From: Halichoerus grypus
Taxonomy: Eukaryota > Chordata > Mammalia > Carnivora > Phocidae
Direction of reading: 5' to 3'
NCBI RefSeq assembly: GCF_964656455.1
Contig: NC_135718.1
Coordinates: 132,477,966-132,541,965 of the forward strand
DNA length: 64,000 nt
Shown piece by piece: positions 11,723-25,044 of the stretch; positions within the stretch are counted from its first letter, which is position 1, and each line of letters opens with the position of its first letter. Position numbers and translations under genes: made by a program. The notes below the pieces were generated by a model. It ran no database searches. It was not told where the DNA came from and saw nothing but the letters and a program-made list of their open reading frames with translations.

Positions 11723-13061
11723 TCTTAGCCCTAATTTAAAAATCATTTAAAAAACACAGATTCAAGACAATTTTCCACTGTAATCATATGATATTGACAT
11801 TTGTAATTAATTACTTCCTGCCATTTATAAAACGAGAGCAAAGCATTATGAGATCTAGTAGCATTATAAGAGCTAGATGATATATAATATTTCCATTCTG
11901 ACCTTCATAAACATTAATGGCTTAGATGGAGGAGAGGTAGATGGTAGTTGAGTTTGTGTGTTTCAAAGGAAACAAAGGATATAAAGGAATTATGTGACAT
12001 TGGAAGGATAGGTTTCTGGTAATTACTTTCTTTTTCCTCTCATAAATTCAGTCAAACTCATGGACTCTTTTGACCCACTCCAATAGACTGCTGGATAAAA
12101 TATTTGGAATGAATAAATTAAATAATTGATAACTTTTTATGGCCTATAATTAAGGCAAATTTGGATAGCAGAAACTCAAATGAGCTCCTCCTCTCAAATT
12201 AGATTTTTTTTTCAAATTAGATTTTTAAGAAAAATTATAGAGAGGTAAGCAGAAATGGATATTGCATTAACAACTGTATATATTCCTAATATTGTTCTTT
12301 GATATGTTAAGTTCTGAACTATCAACATAATAGCAAATCAATATTTATATTTGTTTACATATATGTACAGATAATGTGCATATTTGTATGTATTATATAC
12401 ATATATATACAATATTTAAAAACAAATTTAATCCAGTATTCTGTAAACACTTTATAATTCTTGAAATTAAACATTCTAAAATAAGTGTGATGACTTCATC
12501 CTTAACTAAACAGTTTAAACTACTGTGGAGACTGCAGGTTTTGAAAAACAAAGACTGATGAATAAAACCTAAATAAGCAAAAACTCTATAAAGTGCATGT
12601 TGAGGTTAGCAGATAATGATTTAAAAATCCCTGACATCAACTTATTTAGTCCTCTATCCTACAGAAGTGCAGGTCTGTACTTAAATCATCATTCCATTCA
12701 TGTTTATAGCTACTTGGCAGAACAACCATGGGATCGCCCAGCAGTAAAGTTCTTATTCTTCTGTTACCATAAATACCCTCTATGTCTTTATCAACTGCTT
12801 TCAAAATAGAACTCTATTTATACACACACATTCATTAAATCAAAAGGAAACGAAAACAAACTCCAGCATAATTTCCAAAATTCTGCAAACAAAAATCCAA
12901 CATACCTAGAAGGCTTCTGTTAAATCTACAGTTCTTTTTTCTATAATCACTTTATAAAAAGCAACAGCTTTGAAATTTTAACACCATGATGGGCTCCTTT
13001 CTGGCAAAGAACAAAGGATTTGACTAGGACTCCTAGACACTCCTAGATCCTGGTGTTTCTT

Positions 13062-13242
13062 TCTTTTTTTTTTTTTCCTAAGATTTTATTTTAGAGAGAG
13101 ATTGTGAGTGAGAGCAGGACTAGGGGCAGAGGGGGAGGGAGAGGGACAAGCAGACTCCCCACAGAGCCCCATGACCCTGAGGTCGTGACCCAAGCCAGCG
13201 GAAATCAAGTCAGTAGCTTAATGGACTGAGCCACCTAGGTGT
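13062..13242 (-). mobile_element. Older, diverged CAN-SINE
   Basis: Reverse SINE: T run, TAAGATTTTATTTTAGAGAG, purine-rich body, GACTGAGCCACCTAGGTGTTCC at the head. Contains AGCGGAAATCAAGTCAG, like the AAATCAAGAGTT version seen at 59640-59831, pointing to an older subfamily. The flanks TCCTGGTGTTTCT / TACTGGTGATTCT are probably an eroded target-site duplication. Confidence 0.85.
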
Positions 13243-13749
13243 TCCAATACTGGTGATTCTGCTTACGAAGCCATGGAAATGGTGAATCTAATTATTGTTC
13301 AGTTTACATTTAGCTATACAAAATAAGACTGCCTTAGGGATACTAAACTATTTTAAATTCACTAAAGAAAATAAGTTATCAGCCTTTTTAGTTACATATT
13401 TACATACAGGTATTTTTAATATTGAAGAAGAAAGTGTTTTTAAAAAGTCCCAGGGTACATCTTAGTCTAACAACAATATTACCATACATCTTATAATTTT
13501 TTAAGTGCATTTTGGAGGTACATATGTAATTGTACAGTTATAAACTTCCATTTTTCTTTATGATAAAAATAAAAGCCTGATACATTTTAGAAAATTATCC
13601 ATTTTCCTGCATTTTTATTGATTAAGGAAAGTTATGTCCATACCAAATGTTGTAAAATGGTTGGATTAATTTATTTATACTTTATTGAATTCTGTAAGAG
13701 AAATGTAGTTCTACACACTCAGAACAGATAAAGCTACCTAAAAAATTTC

Positions 13750-13935
13750 TTTTTTTTTTTTAAAGATTTTATTTATTTGACAGAGAGAGTGAGAAAGCAC
13801 AACCAGGGGGAGCAATAGAGGCAGAAACGCTGAGCAGGGAGTCTGGCATGGGGATCCATCACAGGACCCTGGAATCATGACCTGAGCCAAAGGCAGGGGC
13901 CCAACCAACTGAGCCAACCCACCGAGCCACCACCC
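13750..13935 (-). mobile_element. CAN-SINE, diverged
   Basis: Reverse SINE with T tract, AAAGATTTTATTTATTTGACAG (read 13763 on) and a degenerate head with GAGCCAACCCACCGAGCCACC, a partial head duplication. The flanks AAAATTTCTTTTTT and GAAATTTCTTTTTT form a probable target-site duplication. A + strand short SINE starts about 35 bp downstream. Confidence 0.88.
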
Positions 13936-13968
13936 CAGAAATTTCTTTTTTTTAAGGAAGTTACCTGT

Positions 13969-14092
13969 TGGGGGTGCCTGGCTGACTCAGTCAATAGAAT
14001 ATGTGACTTTTAATCTCAGAATCATGAATTCAAGCCCCACTTTGGGCATGGAGCTTAATGAAGAATGAATAAATAAATAAATAAATAAATAC
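13969..14092 (+). mobile_element. Short CAN-SINE, older type
   Basis: Begins GGGGGTGCCTGGCTGACTCAG, has GAATTCAAGCCCCACTTTGG at the B box and ends with a (AATA)n tail. Same short class as the copy at 5195-5290. Lies head-to-head side by side with the reverse SINE just upstream. Confidence 0.85.
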
Positions 14093-14559
14093 CCTTTTGG
14101 AAAAAGCCATGCCTTTTATCTCCTTTGTGAAAATAAGATGAAATGAAATAAGTATTTAACATAATTTTGAAGGGCATTTTGGATTTTATTTTATGCTTCT
14201 CTATAATGCCTTCTATGGGTACATGGTGTTTTCTTCATGATAATTGTTTTTCTCATGTAGATTTATGTAATGTAGGCTCATAGTTACTCCCTAACACTCA
14301 GTGGAACTTATGAATACTTTCTATGTTTATTTTTCATTAGCTAATTTTAGGGGAGATATTTATTAATGTATCTTTAAGTTCAGGAGACAACCTGAGATCT
14401 TAGAATCAAATGTAATGAATACAATAAGAAGATATTCATTTATTTTTAGCAATGAGTATATTGCCTCATTGTATAATTTTAGATAATGAAAATTAGCCCT
14501 CAGTGGGAAGTTTATTTATTTTCAGGGGATTGGCACATTAGGTGTACCTTTAGAAAAAA

Positions 14560-15235
14560 AAAATCCAGATGATATGGTAGGTGAATTGGAATGGGGCAAG
14601 AATGAAGGGAAGGAGACCAGCTAGGAGCCTCAACCAGGTCAAAGAGTGGGAATGAGGTAGAATGAGAAGGAGGGAAACTCAAGATCTATTTATGATTCAG
14701 GAGATTTTTTTTTTTTTAAAGATCTTATTTATTTGAGAAAGAGAGAGCATGTGCACAAGTTGGGGAAGGGGGAGAGGAACAGGGACAAGCAGACTCCCCA
14801 CTGAGCAGGGAGCCCAACACGGGGCTCCAACCCAGGAGCCAGGGATCATGACTTGAGCCTAAGGCAGATGTTTAACCAACTGAGCCACCCAGGCATCCCA
14901 TGAATTAGGAGATCTTATTGACCAGTTATCCTTAGTTATCTGGTAGAAGGAAGATGTGAATAGTTTCTCCAGGATTTTTGGTTTGTGTTACTGGGGAACC
15001 AACCAGGCAAAAATCATAAATTATACTTTTTGACATAATCCACACAAGGTGCCTTTGAGGCATTTGCGTGAAGCAATGCATTAGGTAGTGGAGATGAAAC
15101 AGAATCTCAGAGATGCAATACTGATCTGGACTAGAGATACAGCATTGGAAGTCATTGGTTTATTATTGGTGATAAGTTGAAGTTGAAACATAGATGAAAT
15201 TACCTGAGATGGGTATGTAGCCAAGTACTCCTAAA
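14560..15235 (-). repeat. L2 LINE fragment, antisense (interrupted)
   Basis: Reverse-complement L2 features on the + strand: 'ggagaccagctaggagcct', 'gcattggaagtcattggttt', 'gatgaaattacctgagatggg' (compare the L2 block 'gagtcatcagcatatag...gatgagatcacctaggg'). Split by the SINE at 14706-14898. Confidence 0.7.
14706..14898 (-). mobile_element. CAN-SINE inside L2
   Basis: Reverse SINE from the T run through TTAAAGATCTTATTTATTTG to GCCACCCAGGCATCCC. The flanks GATTCAGGAGAT and GAATTAGGAGAT are a probable target-site duplication with two changes. Confidence 0.93.
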
Positions 15236-15456
15236 ATGCTTGCCTGCAGAAACTTTCTACTTGAACTCTGTGGTTACAAGTGAAACAACTTATATGTAAC
15301 TATATTCAGATAGGCTTAAAACAATAAAATTCTTTTAAGTGTTTCCATTTGGATTCAATAGAAAGAAATGTAAATACTTAAGTTCAAAAACAAAATAATT
15401 ATACCAAGAAGGGGGAAAGTATGTATAAAATATTTGGAAGTTTAATTTACTCATTA

Positions 15457-15655
15457 TTTTTTTTTTAAGATTTTATTTATTTATTTGACAGAGGGAGAGA
15501 GAGAGAGCACAAGCAGGGGGAATGGCAGGCAGAGGCAGAGGGAGAAGCAGGCTGCCCACTGAGCAGGGAGCCCGACACCGGGCGATCCCAGGACCCTGGG
15601 ATCATGACCTGAACCGAAGGCAGACGCTTAACCAACTGAGCCATCCAGGCGCCCC
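15457..15655 (-). mobile_element. CAN-SINE with target-site duplication
   Basis: Reverse SINE, near consensus, ending GCCATCCAGGCGCCCC. Flanked by TAATTTACTCATTA at 15443-15456 and again from 15656. Confidence 0.95.
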
Positions 15656-15689
15656 TAATTTACTCATTAACATACTTCTTGAGCCCTAA

Positions 15690-16120
15690 CAGGCATAGAA
15701 ACAAGCAGTTCTGTAAAACATTATAAACACTTGTCCAGGAGATTAGTGGTGAAGGCATGGGGAGTGGGGCGTTCCAAGCAGCGGGAGAAGTGTGAGCAAA
15801 GTTATAAAAGTATGAAATAGCCTGCTCAGAGAACTGTATAAAATTCAGTATGGATGAATCTGTGGCTGAATTCAAGATGGAAACAGAAGTATAGTAGGTA
15901 CAAACCAAACCAGTAACCAGAGTCCAGATTATGAGCCTTCATATAATCTGAAGAGTAGTTTGGATGTCATTATGTTGGCAATGGCATTTTGGAAAGAATC
16001 TTTTTGCTTTATTATAGAAGATAAATCAGAAATTAACCAAATTAAGTCAGATACCAGTTATGAGACTCTTTTAATTGTTTGAGAAAAAAATCATGAAATA
16101 AAGTTGATGTATTACAAATG
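15690..16120 (-). repeat. L2 LINE fragment, antisense
   Basis: The + strand shows 'ggggcgttccaagcagcgggagaag', 'gtgtgagcaaagttataaaag', 'cagattatgagccttcatataatctgaag', 'gtttggatgtcattatgttggcaatggcattttgg' in the L2 antisense order (fragments quoted with divergence). It restarts at the L2 3' side, so it is a separate copy from 14560-15235. Confidence 0.72.
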
Positions 16121-16533
16121 GAAATGAAGAGAGTCATCAGAGATATATGATGTTTTTGTTTACTATGAATTAAATTTGTCCAAACAGTGTCTCACAGCTA
16201 AGAAAACTAATATTAATCTTGCTCTGCATTAATAGAGATATCCTGCCATATCATCAGTGGTAACTGTTTCCAGACTGTTCCTTCTCTGGCTGGTCACATC
16301 AGTCTCTTTCCTAGGAACAATCATTGACACCAAAGAGAGAGGTACAGTCACCAGTAAAAACACACCAAGGACAGAATAAGCCAAATGTTAAGCCTTCTGG
16401 AAACTGAGTCATGTAAAAAAACTGGTGAATGAAATGGCAATATTAACTTGCACACACAATCAGTTACAACTGCTTTATCGAACAAGCTTGACTCAGTGCA
16501 AGTAGGAAAGGCCTTTAGTCCCCCAACACTTTT

Positions 16534-16554
16534 TTTTTTTTTAAGATTTTATTT
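16534..16554 (-). mobile_element. Extremely truncated SINE tail insertion
   Basis: The 13-base word CCCCAACACTTTT occurs at 16521-16533 and exactly again at 16555-16567. Between them lies only TTTTTTTTAAGATTTTATTT, the reverse complement of the CAN-SINE tail (AAATAAAATCTT plus A-run). This has the form of a reverse-transcription event that stopped after about 12 bases of SINE body. Confidence 0.85.
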
Positions 16555-18473
16555 CCCCAACACTTTTCCAAATGCACACATCCTCTTGATCCATGCTGAT
16601 CAGATGATATGTTGTAAAGGTCCCAGAACTTTTGTAGTCTCTCCAATCACAAGGCAAATTTCAGTTTAGTATTTAGGAAATTATGCTCAATATATATAAA
16701 CATTTAAAATTTTCATCCACTTTAATACTTCAGCTTATCCTCAGCTCAGACCTGCATGAGACGGGGAATCATTGTGAGGTTATCTGTTATTCCCACTTCC
16801 TCTCTTACTTGATGCTGCTGATTCTGGTCCCTCCAGGGCTGAGGAGGCACAGGGAGTGAGGTGAAGTCAGCCTTTGGGATGAAGGTGCCTGATAGCACAA
16901 GTGTAGTCTGGTGCTGGTTTGTTCTGCATGGCCAATACAAGTAGGGCTTTTGCGGTCTTCTGCAGGCTTTTGACTGAAGCTCCTTGGGTGCCTCAGTGGC
17001 TCTGACGGGCCACTAGGGCTCTGACCCAAGCCCTGACACTCTGAGGTCCACCATTTGTTGAGGTCTTGTTTCCCCTTCAGGCACACAGCCATCCTGAGTG
17101 TAAACTCCTTTAAAATGGCCATAGATTTTATTCTTTAGAGTCTATGTCTCGTTCCCAGAAAACAAGTACCTTTGTCTTAGAATTGGCATCATTGTGGCTT
17201 GCTCTCATTTCAACCCTCTGTTCTTGTTGCACTGTTGTCTCTTCATGTTTAGATGTTTTGGGCATGAGCCAAAGACAGCCTCTACACGTGAGCCAAGCTC
17301 CCTAAGTGGTTCTCTTGATCCCTTCTCACTTAGCTTGAAGTGATGAGAGAAGCACCCAAGCACCACTAACATCCCTGTATGGAGGCCTTCTCGTTGCTTC
17401 CATTTTTTTTCTACCTGCTCCCCCTACCACTTTCTGTACAACCTGGAGATGGTGATGAATGAAGTACAGTAAAACTTGTTACTTAATATTTGAGTACATG
17501 GACATTAGCCAGTATAGAACCTTGCTTTGTGATGTGGTAGTATCTTATATTACTGTGATGTTTTAAGCCTTTGGGACCTCAAGGAAATATTAAGAAAGGC
17601 TCCTAACTTCGAAGCCACTGTTATAAAATAATTGGAAAATACAGGGACCCAGATTTCAAATTACCTTTCTAATATGGAGATCTCTTCATAGAAGAATAAG
17701 CTGCTTTAGTAAGTCCTGAGTTTTTTTTTTTCCCCCATTGGACACCATTTAAGAAAGTGTCAGTGATTAACCTGTTTATATCGGGACAGCGTCATGGTTG
17801 TGTTGTATGCCTTTGCACAGGGCTATACATTTAGAAGGGCCTGTGCTTATTTTAATATTCTTCTCTCACCTTCTGGAAATTGTTAATAATTTGTTAATAG
17901 GAAGCCCGGAATTTTCATTTTGCACTAGGACACAAAAATTATGTCACCAATTTTGATGAATACTGTTGTACTATGTGGGTTGGGAGATTAGAATCTAGAT
18001 GCTTGAAAAAGCCCTTTAAGTTTTAACATAAAAACAATGTTAATACTAATGAACATTAACAAGTGTATGTATTTATAAGCTATTTAATATCCTTTACAGT
18101 TTTTGTGAATATAACTCATATAGTAAAAAAATTAAGATTGAATCACTTTTTTACTGATTCTGCAGCTTCTTTAATATGTGTATCTTTACTTGTAACTTTT
18201 CTTCCATGAAATATTATATGATCAAAATGTGTTGTGTACATATTCAAGACTTACTATAAATGTTTGCTTTACTTAAACTTACCAAAATATTGAGGGAGTA
18301 AAATTACATCTAGAAAAATAATCTTTAAAAGTCATTGCTACATTTTTATATAATGATTTGGTATTCGGTTAATGTAAGCATCCTTGCTAGAGAAATTCTG
18401 AGTGCTGTCTTTTTCCCCCTTTAATGGGATTCAGTATAATTGACTTTCATTTTTATTTATTCTTTCTTGGAAG

Positions 18474-18548
18474 GGAAACATCTGGGAACAGATTTTACGA
18501 ATACCCTTCATCTTGGAAATAATTAATGCGGTTCCCTTCATTATCTCA
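18474..18548 (+). CDS. KCNT2: KCNT2 exon: S2-S3 loop and S3
   Basis: A 75-bp exon, 25 codons, phase 0 at both ends. It begins [12 protein letters not shown] and continues [13 protein letters not shown]. The first part is the short cytoplasmic S2-S3 loop and the rest is the hydrophobic S3 helix, about residues 129-153 by human numbering. The acceptor is TTTCTTGGAAG and the donor GTAAGTC. It lies 10.0 kb after the S2 exon and 1.5 kb before the next. The preceding intron is filled mainly with L2 remnants and SINEs. No frameshift or stop is present. Confidence 0.95.
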
Positions 18549-20167
<1,619 letters not shown>

Positions 20168-20944
20168 TGAAGTGCAAATACAAAATATTTTCAACCTTCC
20201 ATTATGTCTTACATACTTTCAGTGCTCATATTAAACACAGAGAGAAGATGATTTGAGGTCTTAGTCTTGTACTTCCTCATTTTTCTTTCGCCCATGAAAT
20301 ATAAACTCATACTATTGTGATTTATTTAGGTATAACTAAATTTCTGAATGGTTCATTTTTAAACGAAATAAATTTATTTTATTTTAAATTAATGAATTTC
20401 TTTTAAATTAATTTAGTATCCCAATAAATAGTTTCATTTAAATATTTGTAATAATGGAAGAGTTTTGGTAAAATACTGTCAAAGTGATGTCAATATTAAT
20501 ATTGACGTTAATAGACCTTAAGTCTGCTTGCATCCTAATTCAGAATGAAAACTTTCTGGGCTAAATTAACTTGGCCCTTATTGTCAAGTCACCACCTTTG
20601 TAAGGCCCTATGACCTGGTAAACAAAGATAGTTCAGATTTTCTTATTTAAAATTAAATTAAATTTAATTTTATTATGTTATGTTAGTCACCGTACATCAT
20701 TAGTTTTTGATGTAGTGATCCATGATTCATTCTTTTCGTATAACACCCAGTGCTCCATGCAGTACATGCCCTCCTTAATACCCACCACTGGGCTAACCCA
20801 TCCCCCCCACCCCCCTCCCCTCTAAAACCCTCATTTGTTTCTCGGAGTCCATAGTCTCATGGTTCGTCTCCACCTCCGATTTCCCCCCCTTCATTTTTCC
20901 CTTCCTTCTTCTAATGTCCTCCATGCTATTCCTTATGTTCCACA

Positions 20945-23900
20945 AATAAGTGAAACCATATGATAATTGACTTTCTCTGCTTGATGTATTTTACTTAGCA
21001 TAATCTACTCCAGTCCCATCCATGTTGATGTAAAAGTTGGGTATTCATCCTTTCTTTTTTTTTTTTTTTCTTTTCCTTAAAGATTTTATTTATTTATTTG
21101 ACAGAGAGAGAGACAGCGAGAGCAGGAACACAAGCAGGGGGAGTGGGAGAGGGAGAAGCAGGCTTCCCGCTGAGCAGGGAGCCCGATGTGGGACTCGATC
21201 CCAGGACTCTGGGATCATGACCTGAGCCAAAGGCAGACGCTTAACGACTGAGCCACCCAGGCGCCCCGTATTCATCCTTTCTGATGGTTGAGTAATATTC
21301 CATTGTATATATGGACCACATCTTCTTTATCCATTCATCTGTTGAAGGGCATCTCGGCTCTTTCCACAGTTTGGCTATTGCGGACATTGCTGCTATGAAT
21401 ATTGGGGTGCATATGGCCCTTCTTTTCACTACATCTGTGTCTTTGGGGTAAATACCCACTAGTGAAATTGCTGGGTCATAGGGTAGCTCTATTTTTAAAT
21501 TTTTGAGGAACCTCAACACTGTTTTCCAAAGTGGTTGTACCAACTTGCATTCCCACCAACAGTATAAGAGGGTTCCCCTTTCTCCACAACCTCTCCAACA
21601 TTTGTTGTTTCTTGTCTTGTCAATTTTTGCCATTCTAACTGGTGTAAGGTGGTATCTCAATGTGGTTTTGATTTGAATTTCCCTGATGGCAAATGATGAT
21701 GAACATTTTTTCATGTGTCTGTTAGCAATTTGTATGTCTTCTTTGGAGAAGTGTCTGTTCATGTCTTCTCCCCATTTTTTGACTTGATTATTTGTTTTTT
21801 GGGTGTTGAGTTTGAGAAGTTCTTTATAGATCTTGGAAATCAGCGCTTTGTCTGTAGTGTCATTTGCAAATATCTTCTCCCATTCTGTGGGTTGCCTCTT
21901 TGTTTTGTTGACTGTTTCCTTTGCTGTGCAGAAGCTTTTTATCTTGATGAAGTCCCAAAAGTTCATTTTTGCTTTTGCTTCACGAGCCTTTGGAGATGTA
22001 TCTTGAAAGAAGTTGCTGTGGCTGATGTCGAAGAGGTTACTGCTTACCTTCTCCTCTAGGATTTTGATGGATTCCTGTTTCATATTGAGGTCTTTCATCC
22101 ATTTTGAGTTTATCTTTGTGTATGGTGTTAGAGAATGGTTGAGTTTCATTCTTCTGTATATAGCTGTCCAATTTTCCCAGCACCATTTATTGAAGAGACT
22201 GTCTTTTTTCCATTGCATATTTTTTCCTGCTTTGTCGAAGATTATTTGACCATAGATTTGAGGGTCCATATCTGGGCTCTCTATTCTGTTTCATTGGTCT
22301 ATATGTCTGTTTTTGTGCCAGTATCATGCTGTCTTGGTGATCACTGCTTTGTAATAGAGCTTGAAATTGGGCAACGTGATGCCCCCAGCTTTGTTTTTCT
22401 TTTTCAACATTTCCTCAGTGATTCGGGGTCTTTTCTGATTCCAACAAATTTTAGGATTGTTTGTTCCAGCACTTTGGAAAATGTCATTGGAATTTTGATC
22501 GGGATGGCATTGAAGGTATAGATTGCTCTGGGTAGCATAGACATTTTAACAGTGTTTATTCCAATCCATGAGCATGGAATATTTTTCCATCTTTTTGTGT
22601 CTTCTTCAATTTCTTTCATGAGTGTTCTGTAGTTCCTAGAGTATAGATCCTTTACCTCTTTGGTTAGGTTTATTCCAAGGTATCTTATGGTTTTTGGTGC
22701 TATTGTAAGTGGAATCATTTCTCTAATTTCTCTTTCTACAGTTACATTGTTAGTGTATAAGAAAGCAACTGATTTCTGTGCATTGATTTTGTATCCTGCC
22801 ACATTACTGAATTGCTGTATGAGTTCTAGTAATTTGGGGTTGGAGTCTGGGTTTTCCACATAAAGTATCATGTCATCTGTGAAGAGAGTTTGACTTCCTC
22901 TTTGCCAATTTGAATACCTTTTATTTCTTTTGTTGTCTGATTGCTGTTGCTAGGACTTCTAGTGCTATGTTGAACAATAGTGGCGAGAGTGGGCATCCTT
23001 GATGTGTTCCTGATCTTAAGGGAAAGGCTCTCATCTTTTCCCCATTGAGGATGATATTCACTGTGGGTTTTTCATAGATGGATTTTATGAACTTGAGGAA
23101 TGTTCCCTCTATCCCTATACTCTGAAAAGTTTTAATCAGGAAAGGATGCTGTATTTTGTCAAATGCTTTTTCTACATCAATTGAGAGGACCCTATGGTTC
23201 TTCTCTCTCCTCTTATTAATGTTTTCTATCACATTGATTGATTTGCAAATGTTGAACCACCCTTGCATCCCAGGGATAAATCCCATTTGGTCGTGGTGGA
23301 TGATCTTTTTAATGTCTGTTGGATCCTATTAGCTAGGATTTTGTGGAGAATTTTGCCATCCATATTCATCAGGGATATTGGTCTGAAATTCTCCCTTTTG
23401 ATGGGGTCTTTGCCTGGTTTGGGGATCAAGGTAATGCTGGCCTCACAGAATGAGTCTTCTGTTTCTATTTTTTGAAACAGCTTCAGGAGAATAGGTATTA
23501 TTTCTTCTTTGAATGTTTGGTAGAATTCCCCAGGGAATCCATCAGGCCCTGGATTCTTGTTTTTTTGGGAGGTTTTTGATCACTGCTTCAATCTCATTAT
23601 TGGTTATTGTCTATTCAGGTTTTCAATTTCTTCCTGTTTCAGTCTTGGTAGTTTATAGATTTCCAGGAAGGCATCTATTTCTTCCAGGTTACTTAATTTA
23701 TTGGCATATAGTTGTTGATAATAATTTCTAATAATTGTTTCTATTTCCTTGGTGTTAGTCGTGATCTCTCCCCTTTCATTCATAATTTTATTGATTTGTG
23801 TCCTTTCTCTTTTCTTTTGGATAATTCTGGCCAGTGGTTTATTGATCTTATTGATTCTTTCAAAGAACGAGCTTCTAGTTTCATTGATCTGCTCTACTGT

Positions 23901-24961
23901 GTTTTCTGGTTTCTAATTCATTGATCTCTGCTCTAATCTTAACTATTTCTCTTCTAATGCATGGCTTAGGTATCATTTGTTGCTTTTGCTCTGGTTCTTT
24001 AAGGTGCATAGTTAGTTGGTGAATTCGGGATTTTTCTATTTTTTTGAGTGAGGCTTGGATGGCTATGTATTTCCCCCTTAGGGCCGCCTTTGCAGTATCC
24101 CATAGGTTTTGGACCAATGTGTTTTCATTCTCATTGGTTTCCATGAATTGTTTTAAGTTCTTCTTTGATTTCCTGGTTGACCCAAACATTCTTGAGCAGA
24201 GTGGTCTTCAGCTTCCAAGTGTTTTAATTTCTTCCAAATTTTTTCTTGTGATTGAGTTCCTGTTTTAAAGCATATGGTCTGGGAATATGCAAGGAATATT
24301 TTCAATCTTTTCGTATCATTTGAGACCTGGTTTGTGACCCAGTATGTGGTCTATTCTGGAGAAAGTTCCATGTGCGCTCAAGAAGAATGAGTATTCTGTT
24401 GTTTTGGGGTGGAATGTTCTGTATATATCTATGAGGTCCATCAGGTCCAGTGTGTCTTTCAAAGCTCTTGTTTCTTTGTTGATTTTCTGCTTAGATGATC
24501 TGTCTATTGCTGAGAGGACTATTGAAGTCTCCGACAATTATCATATTATTATCAATATGACTCTTTATTTTGGTTAACAGTTGGCTTATGTAAGTGGCTG
24601 CTCCCATGTTCGGGGCATAGATACTTACAATTGTTAGATCTTCTTGTTGGATAGAGCCTTTAAGAATGGTATAGTGTCCTTCTGTGTCTCTAACTACACT
24701 CTTTAGCTTAAAATCTAATTTGTCTGATATGAGAATTGCTACCCCAGCTTTCTTTTGAGGTCCATTAGCATGGAAGATAGATCTCCATCCCTTCACTTTC
24801 AGTCTGGATGTATCTTTAGGTTCAAAATGAGTCTCTTGTAGACAGCATATAGACGGGTCCTGTCTTTTTATCAAATCTGCAACCCTGTGCTGTTTTATGG
24901 GAGCATTTTGGCCATTCACGTTGAGAGTGATTTTTGAAAGATATGATTTTATTGTCATCAT
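20945..24961 (-). pseudogene. LINE-1 ORF2 remnant (endonuclease, reverse transcriptase, Cys domain)
   Basis: Begins at 24961. Endonuclease signatures are visible: LNVNGQNAP, CCLQETHF, SIYAPN, IVGDFNSPL. The reverse transcriptase follows with [15 protein letters not shown] and [14 protein letters not shown] (23286-22921). There the frame is lost by a one-base deletion at the A run near 22925 and another small deletion just before FTDDMILY (22890), the catalytic Asp pair. The C-terminal Cys motif [18 protein letters not shown] (near 21570) has Tyr where the family has His. A SINE at 21056-21267 then interrupts the last part. Multiple other stops exist. ORF2p nicks the target and reverse-transcribes L1 RNA; this copy is dead. 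Confidence 0.92.
21056..21267 (-). mobile_element. Young CAN-SINE inside the LINE-1
   Basis: Reverse SINE, close to consensus, ending GCCACCCAGGCGCCCC. Exact 15-base target-site duplication GTATTCATCCTTTCT (21041-21055 and 21268-21282) made of L1 ORF2 sequence, so the SINE is younger than the L1. The tail complement is T-rich and mixed (TTCTTTTCCTTAAAGATT). Confidence 0.97.
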
Positions 24962-25044
24962 GTTGCCTGTGAAGTCCTTGTTTCTATAGATTGTCTCTGT
25001 AAATTTCTATTCTATATCACTCGTGAGGTCTTTCTCCTTTTACA

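Larger units (their letters stand above)
8466..18473. other. KCNT2 intron between S2 and S3 exons
   Basis: 10.0 kb. Largely antisense L2 fragments (8860-11130, 14560-15235, 15690-16120) broken up by eight SINE insertions (10115, 11507, 13062, 13750, 13969, 14706, 15457, 16534). Stretches with nothing recognised: 8466-8860, 11740-13060, 13250-13740, 14095-14560, 16121-16520 and 17450-18470. The more GC-rich tract 16740-17450 is listed as a finding. Confidence 0.8.

Noticed and set aside
21715..24577. Many + strand open frames across the L1
   Set aside because: Antisense shadows of L1 ORF2, which is read on the minus strand.
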